Of a stretch of DNA of 64,000 nucleotides, positions 8,340-17,765 are shown piece by piece. A program made the position numbers and the translations under genes. Positions within the stretch are counted from its first letter, which is position 1; each line of letters begins with the position of its first letter. This stretch comes from Thalassotalea_F euphylliae (GTDB taxonomy: Bacteria > Pseudomonadota > Gammaproteobacteria > Enterobacterales > Alteromonadaceae): NCBI RefSeq assembly GCF_042682785.1, contig NZ_JBHUIB010000003.1:620001-684000 (forward strand). Reading direction: 5' to 3'. Under the pieces are notes generated by a model. That model was not told the origin of the DNA. It made no database searches and was given only the letters and a program-made list of their open reading frames with translations.

Positions 8340-9785
8340 CTAGCTCTGAAGATACTCGTACAGTGCTTTTAGAATACTAATTTTATGAGCATTGTCTTCA
8401 TATTCGTGAACAAGATTTTCAAGCTTGATCATGAATTCATCTGCGCTCAACAGACCTTTCCCACCCGTTTGAATTTTGTCACGACAATATGCTTGCCATT
8501 GTTGTGCTTCGTCAGGGGTAAGCGTATACGGGTAGTTTCTGGCGCGATAGCGATATAGCATTGGCGCAAGTCGCTCATCTTGGAAAGCAAACTCATGATT
8601 TGCTATTTGCTCTGGTGCCAAGTTTTGCAAAATTGCCATTTGTGCTTTATCTGCTTCAGAGAAAAAAGCGCCTCCATATAGCGCATGTTCTGGCTCTTGA
8701 GTATGAGTATCATCAAATTCCTGGGTAAATACCTCGTTTAACTTATCAATAATATCGCGATGGGCTTTAAGCTTGCTTAAATGCTCTAGGCAGGTTTCAC
8801 GTGGTATCGCCAAGCGTTCGGCGTTTTCAGGTAGTAGAGTTTTCGCAGGTGCAACAACAGGGCACTTATTAATATGGATCAGTTTAACTGGAATCGGTAA
8901 CTCACCTTCCGCCAATTCATCGTAGCGTGTGTATAATCGCTCTTCGATTTCTCCAGCGCTTAGCTCAAATAATGGGGAAGGGTCTTTCGCAAGGTCAATG
9001 GCTATCACCGCATTTTTATTCGTTGGGTGGTAAGCAATTGGCGCAAACCAACTCGTACATCCATGTTCTGCAGATATTTTACTGGAGGTATGAACTATCG
9101 GTGTCATGTTGTAGACATCTATTAGCTCAGCGACAGCCTTTTTATTCCTTAATCCAAATAGAAAATGATAGAGTTTAGGTTGCTGGTCTTTAATCAGCTT
9201 AGCCATTGCTATCGTTGCATAAACGTCGCTCATGGCGTCATGAGCAGCCTCGTGGCTAATACCATTTTCTGCTGTTAACAGTTCCAGACGAAAGCTGACC
9301 CTTTCTTCGCCAGTTTCTTCGTTTGTTACTTTTGGCCATTTGATACCGTCTGGACGTAACGCATAGCAGGCCCTGACCATGTCGATTATATCCCAGCGAC
9401 TATTGCCGTTTTGCCATTCACGCGCATAAGGGTCGAAAAAGTTACGGTAAAACATGTAGCGTGTAACTTCATCATCAAAGCGAATGTTGTTGTAACCGGC
9501 GACACACGTATTTGGTTGGGAAAACTCTTGATGAATACGCCTTGCAAACTCTGCTTCAGGTAAACCTTCTTTTAACGCTTTTTGAGGTGTAATTCCTGTC
9601 ACTAATGCAGCTTCGGGATGTGGCAAATAGTCAGCGGGTGGCTGACAATAAAACATGATGGGTTCGCCAACAATGTTCAATTCTAAATCGGTTCGGATAG
9701 CGGCGAATTGTGAGGGTTTATCGTATTTAGGGCTAACACCCCAAGTTTCATAATCGTGCCAAAGAATTGTAGGCTGTGCTGTCAT
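8340..9785 (-). CDS. sbcB: Exodeoxyribonuclease I
   Basis: Processive 3'-5' single-strand DNA exonuclease in recombination and mismatch repair. 481 residues matching E. coli ExoI throughout: the DEDD exonuclease motif WHDYETWG, PAALVTGITPQ-type segment, GYNNIRFDDEVTRYMFYRNFFDPYAREW, RWDIIDMVRACYALRPDGI, AHDAMSDVYATIAMAKLI, and the C-terminal RYRARNYPYTL. The ATG at 9785 is chosen since an upstream TTG (9824) lacks a ribosome-binding site and adds non-conserved residues. The gene is convergent with the preceding gene with zero intergenic bases. Confidence 0.96.
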   Translation of the reverse strand: MTAQPTILWHDYETWGVSPKYDKPSQFAAIRTDLELNIVGEPIMFYCQPPADYLPHPEAALVTGITPQKALKEGLPEAEFARRIHQEFSQPNTCVAGYNNIRFDDEVTRYMFYRNFFDPYAREWQNGNSRWDIIDMVRACYALRPDGIKWPKVTNEETGEERVSFRLELLTAENGISHEAAHDAMSDVYATIAMAKLIKDQQPKLYHFLFGLRNKKAVAELIDVYNMTPIVHTSSKISAEHGCTSWFAPIAYHPTNKNAVIAIDLAKDPSPLFELSAGEIEERLYTRYDELAEGELPIPVKLIHINKCPVVAPAKTLLPENAERLAIPRETCLEHLSKLKAHRDIIDKLNEVFTQEFDDTHTQEPEHALYGGAFFSEADKAQMAILQNLAPEQIANHEFAFQDERLAPMLYRYRARNYPYTLTPDEAQQWQAYCRDKIQTGGKGLLSADEFMIKLENLVHEYEDNAHKISILKALYEYLQS

Positions 9786-9921
9786 AACGCGTGTACAAGA
9801 CGTCTTCTTATTTTGTTGGTGCAAACTTTATCACAGTTTGGGTGAGTTGACGTTATTGCGGAAAAATTTAGTTCGCTGTTGCTCACTATGTTTTGTCAAA
9901 AGCGGTATTGGTTATGTCTGC

Positions 9922-9952
9922 GTGGTTATCGAATGAAAAATTCGATAACCAC
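9922..9952. other. 13-bp stem hairpin between abgT and sbcB
   Basis: Perfect inverted repeat GTGGTTATCGAAT / ATTCGATAACCAC around a GAAAA loop, just past the abgT stop. No T-run follows on either strand, so it may stabilise the abgT mRNA end or act as an atypical terminator. Confidence 0.5.
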
Positions 9953-9966
9953 AACAGAATAGATCA

Positions 9967-11547
9967 TTATGGCGTGTAATATACCGGAGAATTAGGGCCT
10001 ACTGGCATACCTAATGCAAATACCCAAATATAGAACAAGGCTACCCAACCAACGAAGAACGCCATACTGTATGGCAGCATTGTTGCTACTAGGGTGCCAA
10101 TACCCATATCTTTCTTATATTTGGTGGCCACAGCCAATATCAAACCAAAATAGCTCATCATGGGGGTTATCAGGTTTGTAACAGAGTCACCAATACGATA
10201 AGCGGCTTGGATAGTCTCTGGTGCATAACCAATTAACATCAGCATGGGGACAAAGATTGGTGCTGTAGCTGCCCACTGAGCAGAGGATGAACCTAAGCTC
10301 AAATTAATTAACGCACACATAAAGATAAAGAGTACGAATACTTCAGGGCCTGTTAGGCTCAAGGCCTGTAATAGCTCAGCGCCGTTGATAGCCAAAATAG
10401 TGCCTAAGTTGGTCCACTTAAAGAAAGCGACGAATTGAGAGGCGAAAAATACAAGCACAATATATAAGCTTAATGAGCTCATACTTTTACTCATAGCATT
10501 GATCACATCAACGTCATTTTTCATAGTGCCAACCACCTTTCCGTATACAAAACCTGGAATGGCAAACACGATAAAGATAATGACAACGATACCTTTTAAG
10601 AAAGGCGAACCCGCAACTGCGCCTGTTTCTGGGTGACGCAAAATACCGTCTTCAGGAATAATCGTAAGAGAAAGTAAGGCAGCTACCATTAAGAAGCTTA
10701 CGCCTGCCCATTTAAGGCCTTTTTTCTCTAGTGCAGAGAGATGCTCGATATTTGAAACAATAGGCTCGCTAGCTTCGCTTTCGTTGTATTTACCTAAGCG
10801 AGGTTCTACTACTCTTTCTGTAATGACAGTACCTAAACCAGCGATTAAGAAGGTTGATACAATCATGAAAAACCAGTTCGCTTCAGGGCCAACTTGATAA
10901 TTGGGGTCGATAAGCTGTGCTGCAGCACTTGTAATCCCTGAAAGTAGCGGGTCAATTGTGCCTAAAAATAAATTTGCGCTATAACCGCCTGATACGCCGG
11001 CAAATGCGGCAGCAAGGCCAGCTAGAGGATGTCTTCCTAAACTATGGAAAATCATCGCAGCAAGCGGAATAAGTACAACATACCCTAGCTCAGAAGCAGT
11101 GTTCGATAAAATGGCGGCGAATACTACCATGAAGGTCACTAGACGCTCAGACGCGCCCATCACCATGCCACGAAGTGCAGCAGATAACATGCCCGAGTGT
11201 TCTGCAACACTCACCCCAAGTAACGCTACAAGCACAGTACCAAGTGGGGCAAAGCCGGTAAAATTAGTAACCAAACCGGAAAATATTTTTTGTAAACCTT
11301 CTGCGCTCATTAGGCTTACTACTTCAATGACGCCGTCAGGATCTCTACCAGCAGAGCCTACTGGGCGAGGATCGATCGCACTCAAACCAAAAAAGTCTGC
11401 TATCCCGCTAAAGACAATGATAAATAAACAAAACATTGCGAATAACGTGATGGGGTGTGGGAGGAGGTTACCCAAAAATTCTACCGTTGATAAAAATCGG
11501 TTAAACAACCCATTTTTAGGTGTTGACGGAACAACACTTGAAGTCAT
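9967..11547 (-). CDS. abgT: AbgT-family transporter
   Basis: 526-residue inner-membrane protein with about a dozen hydrophobic segments and the AbgT family order: an N-terminal FLGNLLPHPITLFAMFC helix, VSVAEHSGM, TASELGYVVLIPLAAMIF, AGVSGGYSANLFLG, and GDSVTNLITPMMSYFGLIL. The E. coli member imports p-aminobenzoyl-glutamate; other members export sulfonamides or antimetabolites, so direction and substrate are open. The ATG at 11547 is preferred over the upstream in-frame TTG at 11598 (no ribosome-binding site). No abgA/abgB hydrolase genes adjoin it, unlike in E. coli. Confidence 0.92.
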   Translation of the reverse strand: MTSSVVPSTPKNGLFNRFLSTVEFLGNLLPHPITLFAMFCLFIIVFSGIADFFGLSAIDPRPVGSAGRDPDGVIEVVSLMSAEGLQKIFSGLVTNFTGFAPLGTVLVALLGVSVAEHSGMLSAALRGMVMGASERLVTFMVVFAAILSNTASELGYVVLIPLAAMIFHSLGRHPLAGLAAAFAGVSGGYSANLFLGTIDPLLSGITSAAAQLIDPNYQVGPEANWFFMIVSTFLIAGLGTVITERVVEPRLGKYNESEASEPIVSNIEHLSALEKKGLKWAGVSFLMVAALLSLTIIPEDGILRHPETGAVAGSPFLKGIVVIIFIVFAIPGFVYGKVVGTMKNDVDVINAMSKSMSSLSLYIVLVFFASQFVAFFKWTNLGTILAINGAELLQALSLTGPEVFVLFIFMCALINLSLGSSSAQWAATAPIFVPMLMLIGYAPETIQAAYRIGDSVTNLITPMMSYFGLILAVATKYKKDMGIGTLVATMLPYSMAFFVGWVALFYIWVFALGMPVGPNSPVYYTP

Positions 11548-11883
11548 ATGTAAACGCCTTATTGCTGCGAGCAGATAGATTCCGCTTCTTTTTGTCAAAG
11601 TTTTTACTGGCTTTGTGTTTCGCTAAACATACATTTAAGCGTGAATGCCAACTTACCAAATTGATTTACAACACAATTTATTCAAGAAATAACCGCTGTT
11701 CCATTAAGCAGGTTAATGTAGTGTCGTAAAAGCCCGACATTATACGTAAAAGCAAGGGAAATATGCCAGCTTAGACAGCCTAAACCGAACACTTAAGTGA
11801 AACATTACACAAATTGTTACATCCGGTTTTTAAAATTGCTGAACTTTTTTTAAACCATTTCAACTTCAACTGCGACATACCCA
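11548..11883. other. Intergenic region before the MacA-like operon
   Basis: About 335 A/T-rich bases between divergent abgT and the efflux adaptor gene. It must hold both promoters, but I see no clear operator, repeat or small gene. Confidence 0.4.
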
Positions 11884-13200
11884 ATGATTGTTCAAATAAT
11901 TATTCGGGAAAGTATAGTGAAAATCGCAGATACAAGCGGTCAAGACGTTGTTCTTGAAAAACCGTCAAATAAAAAAACATGGATAGTCTCAGCCACAGTC
12001 GCGGTAGGCTTGATTGCATTGGTTGCCTTTGCCATGCCATCAATTGCTACTTGGTCATCTGGTGAAGCCACTATTTCGAGAGATAGAGTCAGGTTAGCGA
12101 CTGTTACTCGTGGAGATTTAGTTAGAGATCTTTCAGTACAGGGGCGTGTTGTCGCCGCAGTTAGTCCGAGGCTTTATGCGACAGGCCAAGGTACCATTAC
12201 GTTTGAGGTAGATGCTGGTGATGAAGTCAAAAAAGGCCAAGTGTTAGCCATTATTGAAAGCCCAGAGCTAACCAACCAACTAAAGCAAGAACAAGCGACC
12301 CTTCAACAGCAGACATTGGATATCGAACGCCAAAAAATTCAAGCCCGAAAGCAAGCATTGGAAAACCAAAAAGCGGTGGATTTGGCTAAGGTGACTTTAG
12401 TGGCCGCAGAGCGTGAAAAGCGCCGCGCTGATAAAGCCTATGAGTACAATTCGATCAGCCAAATAGATTTTGAAAAGGCACAAGACGATTTACAAAACGC
12501 AGAGCTAGTATTCAAGCATGCAGAAGAAGATGCATCATTGAACTCGGAAAGTTTAGCGTTTGAAATTAAGACTGCTGAGCTGCAAGTAGACAGACAAGCA
12601 TTACTGGTCAAAGAGCTTCAACGCAAGGTTGATGAACTGACGATGAAGTCGCCTGTGCAAGGTATCGTTGGTAATTTGGCTGTGAAGCAAAAGAACCAAG
12701 TGAGTCGCAATCAACCGATTTTAAGTGTTGTTGATTTGTCTGAGTTTGAGCTTGAAGTCGATATCCCAGAAAGCTACGCCGACGATCTTGCGATAGGCAT
12801 GCCAGCACAAATTAACGTTAATGGTGAAACGTACGCAGCTAACCTAGTGACTATCTCACCCGAAATTGAGAACAATCAAGTGACTGGGCGCGTACGTTTC
12901 GCCGACTCTTCAACAAACCAACCGCTGGGTTTACGCCAAAATCAACGACTAACTACCCGCATTCTGATGGAAAACAAAACTGACGTACTAATGGTTAAGC
13001 GTGGACAGTTCTTGGAAAGTTCAAGCGGTAGATTTGCATACAAATTAACTAACGATATGGCAGAAAAAGTCACCATTCGTACAGGGGCTAGAAGCCTGTC
13101 AAATGTCGAAATAGTCGATGGTCTTGAAATCGGCGACACCATTATTGTGTCCAGCACAGATCAATTTAATAAAGCGGAAAAAGTACTGATTACGCAGTAA
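11884..13200 (+). CDS. Periplasmic adaptor (HlyD/MacA-like) of an ABC export system
   Basis: About 438 residues. One N-terminal membrane anchor (WIVSATVAVGLIALVAFAMP, about residues 33-53), a lipoyl/barrel-sandwich hybrid split by a long coiled coil (about 140-275, rich in Q/K/E/A), then a beta-barrel region. This is the membrane fusion subunit linking inner-membrane MacB-type transporters to an outer-membrane channel. The ATG at 11884 has no obvious ribosome-binding site; an in-frame GTG at 11917 is preceded by GGGAAAG and may be the real start. It is the first gene of a four-gene operon with the ATPase and two permeases. No TolC homologue is in the window. Confidence 0.87.
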   Translation: MIVQIIIRESIVKIADTSGQDVVLEKPSNKKTWIVSATVAVGLIALVAFAMPSIATWSSGEATISRDRVRLATVTRGDLVRDLSVQGRVVAAVSPRLYATGQGTITFEVDAGDEVKKGQVLAIIESPELTNQLKQEQATLQQQTLDIERQKIQARKQALENQKAVDLAKVTLVAAEREKRRADKAYEYNSISQIDFEKAQDDLQNAELVFKHAEEDASLNSESLAFEIKTAELQVDRQALLVKELQRKVDELTMKSPVQGIVGNLAVKQKNQVSRNQPILSVVDLSEFELEVDIPESYADDLAIGMPAQINVNGETYAANLVTISPEIENNQVTGRVRFADSSTNQPLGLRQNQRLTTRILMENKTDVLMVKRGQFLESSSGRFAYKLTNDMAEKVTIRTGARSLSNVEIVDGLEIGDTIIVSSTDQFNKAEKVLITQ

Positions 13201-13231
13201 TCCATATAAACAATAGGGAAAGGGGAACACT

Positions 13232-13930
13232 ATGTTAACCATGAAGAATGTAAAAAAAGTATTTCGAACAGACCTCGTTGAAACCCATGCGCTGCGTGAT
13301 TTTAATTTACAAGTGGATGAAGGTGAGTTTGTAGCCGTAACAGGCCCATCAGGCTCTGGCAAAACAACGTTTTTAAACATCGCGGGTATGCTAGAAACCT
13401 TTAATGGCGGTACCTATTCGTTAGACGGTGAAGACGTTAGCCACCTTAACGATAATCAGCGCAGCCGCTTACGTAATGAAAAAATAGGCTTTATCTTTCA
13501 AAGTTATAACTTAATACCTGATTTAAGTCTTTTTGATAACGTCGATGTGCCGCTTCGTTATCGTGGTTTTGATGCCAAAGAACGCAAAAAGCGCATTGAA
13601 GAAAGTCTGGAAATTGTTGGCTTAGCAAGTCGAATGAAACACTTGCCTGCACAGCTATCGGGTGGTCAGCAACAACGTGTGGCAATTGCTCGGGCATTGG
13701 CTGGCAAACCCCGTTTTCTTCTCGCGGATGAACCAACGGGGAATTTGGATTCGGAAATGGCACAAAGCGTAATGGAACTGCTTAAAAACATAAATAAAGC
13801 AGGTACTACGATTATCATGGTAACTCACGATCCTCAATTGGCGCAGCAAGCAACGCGAAATATCTTCGTTAAAGACGGCAAAGTCAGTGAACTCGATACT
13901 GTTGTCCCCATGACAGCCGCGTCAGCATAG
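13232..13930 (+). CDS. ABC transporter ATPase (MacB/LolD/YknY-type)
   Basis: 232-residue nucleotide-binding subunit energising the two downstream permeases. Walker A GPSGSGKTT (about residues 39-47), signature LSGGQQQRVAIARAL, Walker B LLADEPTGNLD and the switch VTHD are intact. It groups by sequence with the LolD/MacB/FtsE class, which drives mechanotransmission rather than classic import. AGGGGAA precedes the ATG at 13232. It lies 31 bases after the adaptor and 8 before the first permease, so the operon is tightly organised. Confidence 0.93.
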   Translation: MLTMKNVKKVFRTDLVETHALRDFNLQVDEGEFVAVTGPSGSGKTTFLNIAGMLETFNGGTYSLDGEDVSHLNDNQRSRLRNEKIGFIFQSYNLIPDLSLFDNVDVPLRYRGFDAKERKKRIEESLEIVGLASRMKHLPAQLSGGQQQRVAIARALAGKPRFLLADEPTGNLDSEMAQSVMELLKNINKAGTTIIMVTHDPQLAQQATRNIFVKDGKVSELDTVVPMTAASA

Positions 13931-13938
13931 GAGGCAGT

Positions 13939-15255
13939 ATGTTTGGTTATTATGTAAAGTTAGCCTTAAAAAGTATTCAGCGAAACCCGCTGTTAAGCTT
14001 TTTAATGGTGGTTGCTATTGCGCTGGGAATAGGTGCAAGTATGACCACGATTACGGTGAATTATTTGATGTCAGCGAATCCTATCCCAGATAAAAGTGAA
14101 CAACTTTTTTATGTACAAGTTGATAGCTGGGACCCTCACAATGCGTTTCGCGATGAATCTAACGAGCCTCCCAACCAGTTAACCTGGACCGATGCCAATA
14201 ACCTTTTCAATGCTCAAAAAGCGGAAAAGCAAGTGATTATGGCGAAATCAGGTGGCGTATTGGTGCCAGCAGATAAAGATGTCAATCCATTTGAAGCGGA
14301 GTTTCGTCTAACGACCAGTGACTTCTTTGCAATGTTTGATACGCCATTTCTATATGGTCAAGGCTGGACTGCCGCGGAGGATATGGGCCGTGAACAAGTC
14401 GTTGTACTGACAAAACGAATTAACGACAAAGTCTTTGGTGGCGAAAATTCTGTAGGTAAAACACTGGAAATAGCGGGCAGCAATTTTCGTATCGTCGGTG
14501 TATTAAACACCTGGGAACCAGTACCGAAGTTTTATGATGTCAACAACGGCGCTTTTGACGAAACAGAAGAGTTGTTTATTCCGTTTTTGTTAAAAGAATC
14601 AATGGAATTACCAAATTGGGGCAACACTAACTGCTGGAAAAGTCCCGAAGGTGAGGGCTTTAAGGCGTTCTTGCAATCAGAGTGTATCAACTACCAAATG
14701 TGGGTGCAGTTGGATAACGCTGAGCAAGAAAAAGAATATTTATCATTCTTGAACAACTATGTAAGCGACCAAAAAGCATTGGGTAGATTTCCACGACCAA
14801 TGAACAATCAATTATCTGATGTGATGGAATGGATGGAGAACCAAGACGTCGTGCAGGACGATGCCAAAATGATGATGTGGATGTCGTTTATGTTTTTGAT
14901 GGTGTGCTTGTTAAATACCGTCGGTCTATTACTGGCGAAATTTATGGGCAAATCTTCAGAAATTGGTCTTCGTAGAGCAATTGGCGCTGAGAAAAAAGAT
15001 ATCTTTATTCAACACATGATAGAAGCTGGAATCATAGGCTTGCTTGGTGGATTATTTGGTTTAGTACTAGCGCTAGGCGGTTTAAAAGGCATAGAAAGCT
15101 TATACGGAGACTTTGTCACTAACTTAGTTGAACTTGACTTTGTTATGGCATTAACTGGCATCGCTATAGCACTAATTTCTAGTATCGTTGCTGGCCTTTA
15201 TCCAACGTGGCGCGCATGCAATATTTCTCCAGCTAGTCAGCTCAAAAGCCAATAA
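13939..15255 (+). CDS. MacB/FtsX-type ABC permease, first subunit
   Basis: 438 residues with MacB topology: an N-terminal transmembrane helix (about residues 18-42), a large periplasmic domain (about 45-310), and three C-terminal helices in the FtsX domain (LMVCLLNTVGLLLAKFMGK, SEIGLRRAIGAEKKDIF coupling helix, AGIIGLLGGLFGLVLAL, ALTGIAIALISSIVAGLYP). The product ends ACNISPASQL as in MacB homologues. Strong ribosome-binding site TAGGAGG. It likely pairs with the next permease as a heterodimer; the exported substrate (peptide, lipid or drug) is unknown. Confidence 0.9.
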   Translation: MFGYYVKLALKSIQRNPLLSFLMVVAIALGIGASMTTITVNYLMSANPIPDKSEQLFYVQVDSWDPHNAFRDESNEPPNQLTWTDANNLFNAQKAEKQVIMAKSGGVLVPADKDVNPFEAEFRLTTSDFFAMFDTPFLYGQGWTAAEDMGREQVVVLTKRINDKVFGGENSVGKTLEIAGSNFRIVGVLNTWEPVPKFYDVNNGAFDETEELFIPFLLKESMELPNWGNTNCWKSPEGEGFKAFLQSECINYQMWVQLDNAEQEKEYLSFLNNYVSDQKALGRFPRPMNNQLSDVMEWMENQDVVQDDAKMMMWMSFMFLMVCLLNTVGLLLAKFMGKSSEIGLRRAIGAEKKDIFIQHMIEAGIIGLLGGLFGLVLALGGLKGIESLYGDFVTNLVELDFVMALTGIAIALISSIVAGLYPTWRACNISPASQLKSQ

Positions 15256-15269
15256 GAAGGACAAACATT

Positions 15270-16484
15270 ATGTTAGAACTAGGACCTATTTTACGTGCAT
15301 TGTCACGTAACAAAATTGGCGCATTACTAATCGCGGTACAAATTGCCTTTACTATGGCCATTATTGTGAATTCTGTGTTTATCATTTACGAGCGTAGTCA
15401 AGAAACTAAGCGCGAAAGTGGTATCGATGAAGCCAATACATTCTTTTTAAGCAGCAGCGGCTTTGGTGCAAACTTTAGCGCGAAAGCAACTATACAAGAG
15501 GATTTGGACGCAATTAGAGCGCTTCCAGGTGTCGTTAACGCTGTTCAAATAAACGCGATTCCAATCAGTGGTGGTGGCTGGTCTATGGGCTTACAAACGC
15601 AGCCCGGTGCTGAACATGACGGCATAGGGTTAGCGGTTTATATGGTTGACGAGCATGGTCTACAAGCGATGGATTTAGAGTTGCTTGCAGGTGAAAACTT
15701 TACACCTTCTGATATTCGCTGGCGTGGCAATGGTGCGAGTGACTGGCCTGATAAAATCATTATCACTAAAGCAATGGCCAATCGTCTATTCCCTGATGAT
15801 GATTACAGCCAAACGGTTGGGAAAACTGTTTATATCAACGATACAGAGCCTATGATTATTAGCGGTATTATTGATAAGTTACAAGCGCCATGGGTTGGTT
15901 GGGATAACGTTGAGAATGCCATGCTGTCGCCTGAACATTTGGAACGCTCAGCAGTTCGCTACATGATTCGTACGGAGCCTGGTAGACGCGATGAGTTGAT
16001 GAAAACAGTAGAAGAGTTACTGGCGCAAAATAAAAACCGTGTTATCGATAATATGCGCAGCATCGACTATGTCCGCGAACGCAGTTACCGTGGGCATACA
16101 GCGATGATTAAAATTTTATCAACTGTCATTATAACGTTAACGATAGTTACAAGCCTTGGCATTGTTGGTTTAGCCAGCTTTAGTGTAAACCGTCGTAAAA
16201 AGCAGATAGGTATTAGAAGAGCGCTCGGCGCGACTAAATTTGATATTCTCCGCTACTTTATGGTCGAAAATCTCATGATAAGTTGTGTTGGCGTTGTTGT
16301 TGGTGCCGCACTAACAATCGGACTGAACATGGTATTGGTAAATGCACTATCAATCACACCTATGGATTGGTTTTATATCCCTATTGGTATGTTGTTGCTT
16401 TGCACTATTGGTCAACTTGCCGTCTATGGTCCAGCGAAAAAAGCGACGCTTATCGCCCCTGCAACGGCTACTCGGACCGTGTAA
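15270..16484 (+). CDS. MacB/FtsX-type ABC permease, second subunit
   Basis: 404 residues with the same four-helix MacB plan as the preceding gene: an N-terminal helix (IGALLIAVQIAFTMAIIVNSVF), a periplasmic MacB_PCD-like domain, the coupling helix RRKKQIGIRRALGATKFDI and three C-terminal helices. The two permeases differ enough to be a heterodimer rather than a recent duplication. AAGGA sits eight bases before the ATG at 15270, and 14 bases separate it from its partner. A canonical terminator follows at 16505. Confidence 0.9.
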   Translation: MLELGPILRALSRNKIGALLIAVQIAFTMAIIVNSVFIIYERSQETKRESGIDEANTFFLSSSGFGANFSAKATIQEDLDAIRALPGVVNAVQINAIPISGGGWSMGLQTQPGAEHDGIGLAVYMVDEHGLQAMDLELLAGENFTPSDIRWRGNGASDWPDKIIITKAMANRLFPDDDYSQTVGKTVYINDTEPMIISGIIDKLQAPWVGWDNVENAMLSPEHLERSAVRYMIRTEPGRRDELMKTVEELLAQNKNRVIDNMRSIDYVRERSYRGHTAMIKILSTVIITLTIVTSLGIVGLASFSVNRRKKQIGIRRALGATKFDILRYFMVENLMISCVGVVVGAALTIGLNMVLVNALSITPMDWFYIPIGMLLLCTIGQLAVYGPAKKATLIAPATATRTV

Positions 16485-16504
16485 GTTTAATTAACGCAAT
16501 AAAA

Positions 16505-16524
16505 AGCCCGAAAGGGCTATTTTT
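16505..16524 (+). terminator. Rho-independent terminator of the MacA/B-like operon
   Basis: Short GC stem AGCCC-GAAA-GGGCT followed by ATTTTT, 20 bases after the last permease stop. Confidence 0.88.
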
Positions 16525-16620
16525 ATGCCGAAAAATAAATAGTACTGCCCAAGCCTTACTATACTTGAATGTAACACTCAGGGTTTAGTGTTTTTCCGTG
16601 TTTCATTCAAGGAGGCTCCC

Positions 16621-17025
16621 ATGGATCCGTTTCAACATTTTGTCGATGCTCAAAGTATGGTTTGGGCGAACGTTCAGGAAGAACTATCACAGGGCCACAA
16701 AACAAGTCATTGGATGTGGTTCGTATTTCCTCAGCTGTCTGGTCTCGGCAGCTCGTTGCTGGCTAGGCAATATGGAATTGATGATCTCGCGATGGCAAAA
16801 GCTTATCAAGAGCATGAAATACTCGGACCAAGGCTTATCGAAGCGACTAAAATGGTGTGTAAGCACCAAGGAAAATCGCTCGATGCTATTTTTGGTAATC
16901 CAGACAAACTTAAATTTATTTCGTGCATGACCCTATTTGCTAAAGCGTCAGGAAACAAGCTCTTTAAAAAAGCGATAAAAGCATTTGATGTCAAAAAGGA
17001 TAAGCTTACGCTTGCTCGTATTTAA
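16621..17025 (+). CDS. DUF1810 family protein
   Basis: 134-residue soluble protein carrying the DUF1810 pattern: FVDAQ near the start, SHWMWFVFPQLSGLGSS, ARQYGI, AYQEHEILGPRLIEA, IFGNPDKLKFISCMTLF. The biochemical function of the family is unknown. The ATG at 16621 has an ideal AAGGAGG site seven bases upstream; the in-frame start at 16588 would place that site inside the gene. The last four bases overlap the end of the convergent RES toxin gene (17022). Confidence 0.85.
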   Translation: MDPFQHFVDAQSMVWANVQEELSQGHKTSHWMWFVFPQLSGLGSSLLARQYGIDDLAMAKAYQEHEILGPRLIEATKMVCKHQGKSLDAIFGNPDKLKFISCMTLFAKASGNKLFKKAIKAFDVKKDKLTLARI

Positions 17026-17762
17026 GCAAGCTTGGGTAACTGCCCGTTAACAAGAAAAGATTCTTTATAAAAGTTAATAGGCTCAGTGCCAACACCTGAA
17101 AAACTGATGGTCTCTGAATAAGAGCGACACTGCCATAGCTGTTGGTTCTCAGGTTGTTGGGATTTGATCACCGACGGCTGGCTTATTGCGACGTTTATAC
17201 CGTTTGAGGTGCTGCGCGCTGACGTGTAACGCAGTGTATCTACGCCTAACTCTAGCGTGGCATATTTGCCTATTGCTTGAGTTGTGCGGTAATCACTAGG
17301 CGATTTAATTACACAGCTTAACTGTGGGTCTATGATTGCGGTTAAGTCGAAACAATCATTGCTTTCGACATACACTGAGAAGGTCATATGTTCAGAGCGT
17401 ATCGGTTTACTATACGGTGTTGCCATATCAGACAAAAACACGAAGCGGTAAAAAGCGCACTCTGCAAGTGTGGTGTCGACTTCCTCGCAACCGTAAAAGT
17501 AGCTTGGCATTGTGGTGTCACCAAAGCGAGAACCGTATTTTAGAGGAGGATAACGAAAAGGGGTAGCAATGAGATAATGCCTTCCAATAGTATCAGGACG
17601 GTAAGGGGGCTTGACACCATCGAGAAGTTGCTCGAGTAGGTGCTGCTCTTCAAAATCATCAACCAGCTTACTAGTCGCAGCATACTCTTGTGTTTCGACT
17701 ATCCTATATACATTCTTTTTGTACTGGCTTTTTAGTGGCAACAAATCCTTGTTGAACAGCAT
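17022..17762 (-). CDS. RES-domain toxin (NAD+ phosphorylase-type)
   Basis: 246 residues with the RES-domain signature: the Arg in KYGSRFGD, the Glu in TTLAECAFY and the Ser in RYTSARS, the three residues that name the domain. Characterised RES toxins destroy NAD+ and arrest growth. It is encoded three bases after the antitoxin-like gene on the same strand, the standard Xre-RES order. At 246 residues it carries extra N- and C-terminal sequence around the core of roughly 150. The active-site residues look intact, so the pair is probably functional. The gene overlaps the convergent DUF1810 gene by four bases. Confidence 0.85.
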   Translation of the reverse strand: MLFNKDLLPLKSQYKKNVYRIVETQEYAATSKLVDDFEEQHLLEQLLDGVKPPYRPDTIGRHYLIATPFRYPPLKYGSRFGDTTMPSYFYGCEEVDTTLAECAFYRFVFLSDMATPYSKPIRSEHMTFSVYVESNDCFDLTAIIDPQLSCVIKSPSDYRTTQAIGKYATLELGVDTLRYTSARSTSNGINVAISQPSVIKSQQPENQQLWQCRSYSETISFSGVGTEPINFYKESFLVNGQLPKLA

Positions 17763-17765
17763 TGC

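Noticed and set aside
11099..11578. 159-residue plus-strand ORF opposite abgT
   Set aside because: Antisense to conserved transmembrane sequence; explained by codon bias of the real gene.
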